This document shows, one piece after another, positions 1 through 6,183 of a stretch of DNA of 15,043 nt. The DNA comes from UCB2 sp964475735. Lineage in GTDB: Bacteria > Chloroflexota > Dehalococcoidia > Tepidiformales > Tepidiformaceae. The notes beneath the pieces are model-generated. The model was given only the letters and a program-made list of their open reading frames with translations. It had not been told where the DNA came from and ran no database searches. A program made the translations under genes and the position numbers. The stretch is from NCBI GenBank assembly GCA_964475735.1, contig CAYYYI010000058.1, forward strand, positions 1-15,043. Reading direction: 5' to 3'. Numbering within the stretch: position 1 is the first letter of the stretch; every line of letters starts with the position of its first letter.

Positions 1-141
1 TCACCCTTACCCGCCAAAGCGGGCGGTATGTTTCTGTTGCACTTTCCGTCGGCTTGCGCCGCCCGGGCGTTACCCGGCGCCTCTGCCCGGTGGAGTCCGG
101 ACTTTCCTCCCCGAAGGGCGATCGCCCGGCCCGCTGAACAA
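1..141 (-). ncRNA. rnpB: RNase P RNA, bacterial type A, 5' part (runs off left edge)
   Basis: This is the catalytic RNA of ribonuclease P, which matures the 5' ends of tRNAs. Read on the minus strand, it shows the universal 5' core GAGGAAAGUCCGGACUCC (about 92-109). It then has GGGUAACGCCCGGG, the AGUGCAACAGAAA block and ACCGCC...GGUAAGGGUGA, the last reaching base 1. A short CCC-UUCG-GGG hairpin near 110-119 fits helix P3. The 5' strand of P1/P2 contains the 12-bp palindrome GGGCGATCGCCC (116-127). Helix P12 is very short (12-21, CGC-UUUG-GCG). The 3' half, including the P1 partner strand, lies outside the window. The 5' end, about 139-141, is inferred from the -10 element at 147-152. The gene follows the Fe-S scaffold gene on the same strand with no clear terminator between them. 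Confidence 0.95.
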
Positions 142-146
142 GATCA

Positions 147-152
147 AGTGTA
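147..152 (-). promoter_or_regulatory. Extended -10 element of rnpB
   Basis: On the minus strand the sequence reads TGG-TACACT, an extended -10 (TGn plus TANNNT). It lies about 7 nt before the inferred RNase P RNA 5' end. No good -35 hexamer is visible 16-18 bp upstream. The same TACACT hexamer recurs ahead of pyrD and in the gap before mrp. Confidence 0.6.
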
Positions 153-197
153 CCAGAACCCCCGGGGCCAACGGCGCGCACGGGCGAACGTCAGTCT

Positions 198-590
198 TCA
201 GTTACCGGGCCCCTGTCCACTGGTCCGCGAACGGTAGTCGGCAACGGCGGCACGGAGGGCATCGGCGGCCAGGACGCTGCAGTGGACCTTGTCTCCCGGA
301 AGCCCGCCGATGGCCCCGGCGATCGCTTCGCGGGTGAGGGCTTCGACCTGGTCAAGGGTCCAGCCGCGGACCATCTCGCTGGCGAAGGAGCTGGTGGCGA
401 TCGCAGGCGGGCAGCCGCGGGTCTGCCAGCGGACTTCCCGAACTCGCCCTTCGGCCACCCTGAGCATGACGCGCATGCGGTCGCCGCAGACAGGATTGGC
501 GGTTGTGGCTTCGCCGTCGGGGTTGGGCATCTCGCCGGCGTTTCGCGGGTTTTCGAAGTGGTCAATTACCAGCGGCGAGTAGGCGGCCAT
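198..590 (-). CDS. IscU/NifU N-terminal type Fe-S cluster scaffold
   Basis: A 130-residue cytoplasmic protein of the IscU/NifU-N family, which assembles Fe-S clusters from desulfurase-derived sulfur. All ligand positions are present: C35 followed by D37, C60 in a GCPPAIA context, and K101-H103-C104 in KVHCSVLA. The spacing of 25 and 44 residues between cysteines matches IscU and lacks the roughly 20-residue insertion of SufU. The loop that in IscU reads LPPVK is LPGDK here, so the docking site for an HscA-type chaperone looks altered. No desulfurase, suf or hsc gene is in view. The gene follows pyrD by 38 nt. It has no Shine-Dalgarno, and a TACGAT hexamer ends 6 nt before the ATG, so it may have its own leaderless transcript. 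The family call is firm; the choice of sulfur donor is unknown. Confidence 0.9.
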   Translation of the reverse strand: MAAYSPLVIDHFENPRNAGEMPNPDGEATTANPVCGDRMRVMLRVAEGRVREVRWQTRGCPPAIATSSFASEMVRGWTLDQVEALTREAIAGAIGGLPGDKVHCSVLAADALRAAVADYRSRTSGQGPGN

Positions 591-596
591 GCGCCG

Positions 597-602
597 ATCG
601 TA
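597..602 (-). promoter_or_regulatory. Candidate -10 (TACGAT) for the scaffold gene, leaderless spacing
   Basis: TACGAT on the minus strand is followed by exactly 6 nt and then the ATG at 590. Transcription starting about 7 nt after the -10 would begin at the A of the start codon. No -35 and no ribosome binding site are seen. Confidence 0.4.
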
Positions 603-628
603 ACGGATTGGCGCACGGGCGCGGCTGC

Positions 629-1567
629 CTACACCCGGGCGGGCAGCGCGCAGCCGATGATGTCGCTCACGCTGACAACGCCCTCGGCCTCCAACCAGGC
701 TTGCAGCCCCTCGATGACGTCGAGCAGCGCCCGCGGGTTGGCGAAGGTGGCGGTTCCAACCTGGACGGCGGTGGCTCCCGCCATCAGGAATTCGAGCGCG
801 TCTTCGGCGGCGCGGATACCGCCGCAGCCGATGACGGGGATACTAACGGCCTTGGCGACGTCGTAGACGACGCGCAGGGCGATGGGTTTGATTGCGGGGC
901 CGCTCAACCCGCCACGGGCGCGGGGGAGCACGGGCCGGCGTTTGCGGACATCGATCGCCATGCCGAGGACAGTGTTGATGGCGCAGATGGCAGCCGCTCC
1001 CTCGGCCTCGCAGGCGAGAGCCAGGGCCACCGGATCGGTGACGTTAGGGGTGAGCTTCACGATGACGGGAAGATCGGTGTGGCGGACCGCCGCGCGCGTG
1101 GCGCGGGCCGATGCCTCGACCGACTGGCCGATCTCGATCCCGCCCTGGTCGACGTTCGGGCAGCTTATGTTGAGTTCGAGGGCGGCGATCCCGGGCACGC
1201 CATCCAGGCGCGCCGCCATCTCGCCGAACTCGTCCACCGAGTCGGCGGCTATGTTGGCAATGACGGGGACGTCCCACCGCGCCCAGGTGGGGGCGAGCTC
1301 AGCAATGACTTCGCTCAGCCCGACGTTCTGCAGGCCAATAGAGTTGAGCATCCCGGCGGGGGTCTCGGCGACGCGCGGCTGGGGGTTGCCCTGGCGCGGC
1401 GCAACGGTGATGCCCTTGCTGACCACAGCTCCCAGGGCGTTGATGTCGAAGTGCTTTGCGAACTCGATCCCCCAGCTGAACGTGCCGGATGCGGGCATCA
1501 CGGGGTTTCGCAGGCGCAGGCCCGTCTTGTGGCCCGGGGCCAGCTCGACTTCAAGGCTGGGAGGCAT
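629..1567 (-). CDS. pyrD: Dihydroorotate dehydrogenase, class 1B catalytic subunit
   Basis: This FMN enzyme oxidises dihydroorotate to orotate in pyrimidine synthesis, in the cytoplasm. The 312-residue protein follows the class 1B pattern closely: NPVMPASGTF (21-30), SKG with K51, GNPQPRVAET, GMLNSIGLQN, ELNISCPN with the catalytic cysteine C136, VKLTPNVTD, INTVLGM, GGLSGPAIKP, a GCGG FMN-phosphate loop and GATAVQVGTA. The frame is open upstream to an ATG at 1633, but I place the start at 1567. The protein then begins at the usual family point, the upstream ATG falls inside a terminator-like hairpin, and a TACACT hexamer sits 6 nt before the 1567 ATG. Class 1B enzymes normally work with the PyrK electron-transfer subunit; none is in this window. 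The scaffold gene follows by 38 nt. Confidence 0.95.
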   Translation of the reverse strand: MPPSLEVELAPGHKTGLRLRNPVMPASGTFSWGIEFAKHFDINALGAVVSKGITVAPRQGNPQPRVAETPAGMLNSIGLQNVGLSEVIAELAPTWARWDVPVIANIAADSVDEFGEMAARLDGVPGIAALELNISCPNVDQGGIEIGQSVEASARATRAAVRHTDLPVIVKLTPNVTDPVALALACEAEGAAAICAINTVLGMAIDVRKRRPVLPRARGGLSGPAIKPIALRVVYDVAKAVSIPVIGCGGIRAAEDALEFLMAGATAVQVGTATFANPRALLDVIEGLQAWLEAEGVVSVSDIIGCALPARV

Positions 1568-1573
1568 AGCACC

Positions 1574-1579
1574 AGTGTA
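1574..1579 (-). promoter_or_regulatory. Candidate -10 (TACACT) for pyrD, leaderless spacing
   Basis: TACACT on the minus strand is followed by 6 nt and then the ATG at 1567. It is identical to the rnpB -10 hexamer. No Shine-Dalgarno is present. At 17 bp upstream the -35 region reads TTCCTG, a poor match. Confidence 0.45.
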
Positions 1580-1605
1580 GGTGTGCACCGCGCCCGCAGG
1601 AAACA

Positions 1606-1631
1606 GAACAGCCGGGTCACCCCGGCTGTTC
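1606..1631 (-). terminator. Perfect 11-bp hairpin with GTGA loop, terminator of the zinc-ribbon gene
   Basis: Positions 1606-1616 and 1621-1631 are exact inverted complements (GAACAGCCGGG / CCCGGCTGTTC). On the minus strand the loop is GTGA, a GNRA tetraloop, followed by TGTTTCC. It starts about 25 nt after the stop codon of the minus-strand zinc-ribbon gene and lies upstream of the pyrD start, so it most likely ends that transcript. The T tract is short, so it could also be an RNA-stabilising 3' stem. Confidence 0.7.
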
Positions 1632-1655
1632 ATGTCTGGTCCGGCCGGCTCTGTG

Positions 1656-1895
1656 TCAGGAAAGCCCGGGGGTTTCGCTGTTTCGGCGTCCGCGGAAGCG
1701 GGAGCCGCTCAGGCTGAAGCTGTCGCTGTCCCACATCAGGTCTTCTGAGGAGTTGCGGAACTGGCGGGTGATCCCGCAGCGCTTGCAGCGCCCGCCGCTA
1801 ACGGAGCCGTTGGGCGTATCGATAATCCAATGGTGGCGGCAGACGGGCGAATGGCCTGTCGCGTCAATAACGTTTGCCTGTGTCATTTCAGTCAC
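1656..1895 (-). CDS. Small Cys/His zinc-ribbon protein of unknown function
   Basis: A 79-residue protein with C19-x-H21-H22 and C37-x2-C40, a likely treble-clef or ribbon zinc site. It is surrounded by IIDTPNGSVSGG and, after the last Cys, a basic/aromatic segment. The tail (about 55-79) is rich in Ser and Arg and looks disordered. I recognise the style as a short conserved hypothetical of Chloroflexota and Actinomycetota, but know no assigned function. The GTG at 1895 lies only 3 nt after a GGAGG (1899-1903); the ATG at 1886 (Met4) lies 12 nt after it. Both spacings are off the optimum, so the start is unsure by three codons. The gene stands alone between its own TATAAT-bearing upstream region and a perfect hairpin. 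Nucleic-acid binding is a guess from the fold. Confidence 0.75.
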   Translation of the reverse strand: MTEMTQANVIDATGHSPVCRHHWIIDTPNGSVSGGRCKRCGITRQFRNSSEDLMWDSDSFSLSGSRFRGRRNSETPGLS

Positions 1896-1960
1896 GAACC
1901 TCCGTGTGGCCGTTTCCCGGCGGGTTGGGGAAATGGCAAATCCGGCCGCATAAGGATGGC

Positions 1961-1966
1961 ATTATA
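1961..1966 (-). promoter_or_regulatory. Consensus -10 (TATAAT) for the zinc-ribbon gene
   Basis: An exact TATAAT on the minus strand, 65 bp upstream of the GTG start, which would give a leader of about 60 nt containing the GGAGG at 1899-1903. No convincing -35 is visible. Confidence 0.5.
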
Positions 1967-2008
1967 CTAGAGCCGTTCGGCAAAAGGGCCAGTAAATCGG
2001 ACACCGGT

Positions 2009-2045
2009 TTGCTAGGGGCCATTGCGGCAGGCTACGATCAGTGTA
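2009..2045. promoter_or_regulatory. Overlapping divergent promoter elements
   Basis: On plus, TTGCTA (2009-2014), an 18-bp spacer and TACGAT (2033-2038) form a promoter toward mrp with a leader near 195 nt. On minus, the same segment reads TGC-TACACT (2048-2040), an extended -10 pointing at the zinc-ribbon gene. The two sit in the near-palindrome GCTAC-7nt-GTAGC (2031-2047). Confidence 0.4.
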
Positions 2046-2069
2046 GCAGGCGCGGCCGGAACAACCGGT

Positions 2070-2136
2070 CAGGAGCCGCGAGGAATCCGAACTGTCCGCT
2101 TTCGTCCCGGCTGAGCGCACCCACGGCCGGCTCCTG
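2070..2136. repeat. Inverted repeat in the mrp leader
   Basis: CAGGAGCCG (2070-2078) and CGGCTCCTG (2128-2136) are exact inverted complements, separated by 49 bp of GC-rich sequence. If transcribed, they would close a large stem-loop about 100 nt before the mrp start. The 9-bp match in GC-rich DNA could partly be chance. Confidence 0.35.
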
Positions 2137-2239
2137 TTCACCAGGCCTACGATTTCCGTGCCTTCCCGCCCGGCCACCGGCGCCCGGGCCTCTTCCGCGA
2201 TCTTCTTTCAGCACCCGAAAGGCTTACAGATAACTACCG

Positions 2240-3312
<1,073 letters not shown>

Positions 3313-3313
<1 letters not shown>

Positions 3314-4377
3314 TGGCCCTGAACATATTCCCCCGGGAGAAGAAGCCGGCGCCTCAGCCGGAAATGGAACCCGAAGCACTGGTGGAGGAAGCTCCACCGC
3401 CGACCAGCGAAGACGACCCTGACCAGCCTCGCAAGCGATCCCGGCGCGGCACCCGTGGCGGCCGCGGTCGGGGCAAGGCGAAGGCGGAAGGGACGCTCGA
3501 AGCCGCCGAAGAGGCGCCCGCACCGCCCCTGGCAGAAGAGCCCGTCGCTGCCACCCCTGCGCCACGAAGGCGCGCCCGGCCCACTGCAAAAGAAGCCGCC
3601 GTCACCGATGAGGAGGCGCCAGCGCCCACGATCCCGGCGCCTCGTGCGTCGCGGCGCCCGGCAGCGGTTGCAGCGCCAGAGGCCGCGGCCAAACCTGCCG
3701 CGCCTTCCCGTCGCAAGCCCCGGACGGAAGAGCCGGCCGCGCACCTGGGCGGGCGTGAGTTGACCGAAGCGGGCGCTGCTTCGGTTCTGCGCGCGATTGA
3801 ACTCCAGAACCGGCAGATAGAGCGGCTCATCAACATGCAGGAAGACGTGGCGAAGCGCATCGGCGACGGGGCTCGCATGGTCGCGCCGCCAGCCCGGGTG
3901 GGCGTATTTGTCGACGCAGCCAACGTCGAACTGGCGATCGATCGTCTGCGCACGCGGATTGACTGGGGCAAGGTGCTGAGGATGCTGACAGAGGGGCGCC
4001 AGCTTGTTCGGGCGATGGCGTATTCGCCCATCCACGACGACCCCAGCGTGAGCATGGAGACGCAGCGCTTCGTCGAACCGTTCCTGGACCACGGCTACAA
4101 GATCGTCACAAAGCCACTGAAGCGATTCGCCGATGGCACCATCAAGGCGAACGTAGACATCGAGCTGGCGCTCGATGTGATCACGATGCTCGATCGGCTG
4201 GACATCGTCTGCCTCGTTTCGGGTGACGGGGACTTCCAGCGGCTGGTCGAGGTCGTACAGTCGCGCGGGGTGCGCGTCGAGGTCGTGGGCGTTGGAACGA
4301 GCGTGGCGGGCAATCTCCGCAACGCCGCCGACACGTTCATCGACCTTGCCACGCGAGCCCGCGAACTCAAGGTATAG
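3313..4377 (+). CDS. NYN-domain (LabA/DUF88-like) putative ribonuclease with disordered basic N-terminal region
   Basis: A 354-residue protein in two parts. Residues 1 to about 140 are low-complexity: acidic and proline patches, then RRGTRGGRGRGK, a RGG-like basic segment, and long Ala/Pro/Arg stretches, probably disordered and RNA-binding. A short helical linker (about 155-185, IELQNRQIERLINMQEDVAK) precedes the NYN domain from about 196. NYN is a PIN-like fold with acidic metal-binding residues, seen here as D201 in VFVDAANVE, D282 and D288 in NVDIELALD, and D305/D307 in SGDGDF. The full acidic set suggests a metal-dependent RNase. The start codon overlaps the mrp stop, so translation is probably coupled. 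The substrate is unknown. Confidence 0.88.
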
Positions 4378-4430
4378 CCGCCGCCCGGGATTGGGGGAAC
4401 AAAGAGAGCCCGCCGATCGTCGTTGTCTGC

Positions 4431-4973
4431 ATGAAGGTAGCAGGACCTTTGTTCGCGTTCGCCGTTCTCATCTCCCTCGGCGCAGTATTCGCCTCGTGTT
4501 CCGACGGTGGCGGGGCGAACGGCGGCGGTGAGAACCCTCGGGACGTGCGCAGCCCCTACGCGATCCCGGAGGGGCCCGGGGCAACACTCAGTTCACCATC
4601 GAGCGGGGCCGTTGAGGGCGGCAAGGGAACACGCTGCTGGAACGGCCCGGGACCGAGCGGCTGCGTGGACCACATGTCGCCCGTGACAAATGCCCAACCG
4701 CTGGGCGTTTCGCCCGGCGAGATTCTCACCGTTGGCTTCACTATCCGGGACCCCGACCAGTTGAAGTCGGCATGGATGGCCGCGCCACAGACAGCACCAA
4801 CTCCCGCTGCGGATCAGGTGTCCTGGGCGCTGCCGGAACCTCCGCCAGCTCTCAGTCCTGCGGAAAAGACGCTGAAGGCGCCGGAAGCGCCGGGGCGCTA
4901 TCTCCTGCTCGTGTTTGGCTGGTGGTCCGGGCAGGGCGACGTTTCGTACGGGTTCTACGTCGAAGTGAAGTAG
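4431..4973 (+). CDS. Putative lipoprotein of unknown function
   Basis: A 180-residue protein that I do not recognise. The N-terminus is a signal peptide: a lone Lys, hydrophobic residues 4-19 and a lipobox-like FASC with C23 as the lipidation site. A Gly/Asn/Ser-rich tether (24-40) follows. The mature part has C69 and C78 in RCWNGPGPSGCVDH, a possible disulfide loop, a Pro/Ala-rich stretch (about 120-150) and a C-terminal segment resembling a beta sandwich edge (GRYLLLVFGWW...GDVSYGFYVEVK). It is probably an extracytoplasmic, membrane-anchored protein. It lies 53 nt after the NYN gene on the same strand, with no strong Shine-Dalgarno, so the start rests on the signal peptide. A hairpin follows its stop codon. 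Confidence 0.75.
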   Translation: MKVAGPLFAFAVLISLGAVFASCSDGGGANGGGENPRDVRSPYAIPEGPGATLSSPSSGAVEGGKGTRCWNGPGPSGCVDHMSPVTNAQPLGVSPGEILTVGFTIRDPDQLKSAWMAAPQTAPTPAADQVSWALPEPPPALSPAEKTLKAPEAPGRYLLLVFGWWSGQGDVSYGFYVEVK

Positions 4974-4988
4974 CGGGCGGGGTCGCCC

Positions 4989-5013
4989 GGGGCATACGGG
5001 CTTGTGCCCCTTT
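4989..5013 (+). terminator. Weak intrinsic terminator after the lipoprotein gene
   Basis: GGGGCA (4989-4994) pairs with TGCCCC (5005-5010) around a 10-nt loop, followed directly by TTT. It starts 15 nt after the lipoprotein stop and precedes the TAGAAT box of the next gene. The short stem and T run make it a weak candidate. Confidence 0.45.
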
Positions 5014-5028
5014 GGCCGGGCCCTCGGT

Positions 5029-5034
5029 TAGAAT
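5029..5034 (+). promoter_or_regulatory. Candidate -10 (TAGAAT) for the luciferase-like oxidoreductase
   Basis: TAGAAT lies 40 bp before the GTG start at 5075 and just after the hairpin that closes the lipoprotein gene. No good -35 is visible at 16-18 bp, so this is tentative. Confidence 0.35.
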
Positions 5035-5063
5035 GGCCGCACCCGCCGGAAGGCAACCCGGGC

Positions 5064-5070
5064 AGGAGGA
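5064..5070 (+). promoter_or_regulatory. Strong Shine-Dalgarno that fixes a GTG start
   Basis: AGGAGGA sits 4 nt before the GTG at 5075. It is the clearest ribosome binding site on the plus strand in this window and decides the start of the oxidoreductase. Confidence 0.8.
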
Positions 5071-5074
5071 TGCT

Positions 5075-6121
5075 GTGAAGCTTGGCATCAACATCGGCTA
5101 TTCGGGAGCGCAGATGACGCTGCCCCTCGACCTTGTGCTCCAAATTGAGCGCATGGGGTATGACTCGGTCTGGACGGCGGAGGCGTACGGCTCGGACGCG
5201 GTCACCCCGCTTGCATACCTGGCGGCGAAGACGACGAAGATCAAGCTCGGGACGGCGATCATGCAGATCCCGGCGCGGACCCCGGCCATGTGCGCGATGA
5301 CGATGTCGACGCTGGACCAGCTCTCGGGCGGAAGGGTGCTGGTGGGGCTGGGGCTTTCCGGCCCGCAGGTGGTGGAAGGCTGGCACGGGGTGCCCTATGG
5401 GAAGCCGGCCGCTCGAACACGGGAGTACGTCGAGATACTGCGCAAGATCTGGGCGAGGGATGAGCCGGTCGAGTACCACGGGCAGGAGTACCAGATGCCC
5501 TACACCGGTCCCGGGGCGACCGGCCTGGGCAAGCCGCTGAAGTCGATTCTCCACGGACGGCAGTTGCCGGTGTACCTGGCAACGATGGGCCCGGTGAACA
5601 TCCGCGCGACGGCGGAACTGGCGGACGGCTGGCTGCCAATCTGGTTCTCGCCACAGCGGATGCACATGTTCCGCCCCTCAATTGAAGAGGGGTTTGCGCG
5701 CGCAGGGAACGGGAAGTCGTGGAAGAACTTCGACATCGCCGCCGGGTGCACAGTCGCGATTACGGACGACGTGAAGGCGGGCCTGGACTCGATGCGGCCG
5801 ATGCTTGCGCTTTACATGGGCGGCATGGGCGCGAAAGAGAAGAACTTCCACAACGAGATGGCGGTGAAGTACGGATACAAGGAAGCTGCCGCGAAGATCC
5901 AGGAACTCTACCTCGCGGGACGCAAGCAGGAAGCGGAGCAGGCGGTTCCCTATGAGCTCTGCGACGAGATGTCGCTCGTCGGGCCGGTGGAGCGCATCAA
6001 GGAGCGCTACCGGGTCTGGGAGGACGCGGGAGTGACGACAATGCTCGTGCAGGCTCGGCAGCCACAGGCGCTCGAACTCATGGCCGAGATCACGGGCGCG
6101 GCAAAAGGGGCGACGGCGTAG
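5075..6121 (+). CDS. LLM-class (luciferase-like, probably F420-dependent) oxidoreductase
   Basis: A 348-residue cytoplasmic flavin/deazaflavin enzyme of the luciferase-like monooxygenase family. Family signs are the start KLGINIGYSG, IERMGYDSVWTAEAYGSDAVTPLAYLAAKTTKIKLGTAI, the STLDQLSGGRVLVGLG segment, YVEILRKIW, the substrate-side PVYLATMGP and ADGWLPIWF, and a C-terminal VGPVERIKERYRVWEDAGVTTMLV helix pair. I chose the GTG at 5075 because AGGAGGA (5064-5070) lies 4 nt upstream and the protein then starts exactly at the family's first strand. The open frame extends further upstream through the lipoprotein gene in another reading frame, which is not coding. Cofactor F420 rather than FMN is inferred from sequence style. 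The substrate is unknown. Confidence 0.9.
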   Translation: MKLGINIGYSGAQMTLPLDLVLQIERMGYDSVWTAEAYGSDAVTPLAYLAAKTTKIKLGTAIMQIPARTPAMCAMTMSTLDQLSGGRVLVGLGLSGPQVVEGWHGVPYGKPAARTREYVEILRKIWARDEPVEYHGQEYQMPYTGPGATGLGKPLKSILHGRQLPVYLATMGPVNIRATAELADGWLPIWFSPQRMHMFRPSIEEGFARAGNGKSWKNFDIAAGCTVAITDDVKAGLDSMRPMLALYMGGMGAKEKNFHNEMAVKYGYKEAAAKIQELYLAGRKQEAEQAVPYELCDEMSLVGPVERIKERYRVWEDAGVTTMLVQARQPQALELMAEITGAAKGATA

Positions 6122-6127
6122 GGGACA

Positions 6128-6183
6128 CCTGACAGAGCAGGCGCCGCAATAGCGGCCCATTCCGGGGGACCACGCCGGTCAGG
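6128..6183. terminator. Nested inverted repeats between convergent genes
   Basis: The plus-strand oxidoreductase and the minus-strand gmk-like gene converge here. GCCGC-AATA-GCGGC (6143-6156) is a tight hairpin, and CCTGAC (6128-6133) pairs with GTCAGG (6178-6183) outside it. There is no T tract on either strand, so any termination would be Rho-dependent or inefficient. Confidence 0.3.

Larger units (their letters stand above)
1896..2239. other. 344-bp divergent intergenic region before mrp
   Basis: No credible protein gene lies here; the short open frames have no family features. The stretch carries a TATAAT facing left (1961-1966), an overlapping pair of opposite -10 elements (2033-2045), a further TACGAT on plus (2148-2153) and a 9-bp inverted repeat 49 bp apart (2070-2078 / 2128-2136). 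I found no match to tRNA, SRP RNA, tmRNA or a riboswitch that I know. Confidence 0.6.

Noticed and set aside
1568..1633. 22-codon N-terminal extension of pyrD
   Set aside because: It starts inside a perfect hairpin and is not conserved in the family; the 1567 ATG fits the class 1B length of about 310 residues.
503..1717. 404-residue plus-strand frame across pyrD
   Set aside because: Shadow of the class 1B pyrD gene; Gly/Asp/Ala/Arg-rich with no domain, no ribosome site and no promoter.
2050..2160. tRNA, SRP RNA or tmRNA in the mrp leader
   Set aside because: A GTTCGGATTCC stretch on minus resembles a T arm, but the invariant T-loop A is missing and no acceptor or anticodon stem could be built. 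No SRP GGAAGGAAGCAGCC-type loop is present.
1962..2177. 71-residue minus-strand frame in the mrp upstream region
   Set aside because: No ribosome site, no motif and unusual composition; it crosses the inverted repeat and the promoter elements.
4772..5074. 101-codon N-terminal extension of the luciferase-like oxidoreductase
   Set aside because: The extension overlaps the lipoprotein gene in another frame and has no domain. The GTG at 5075 has a strong AGGAGGA and matches the family's usual first residues.
6122..6178. Strong intrinsic terminator between the convergent genes
   Set aside because: Hairpins are present but no T tract follows on either strand, so only a low-confidence structural entry was kept.
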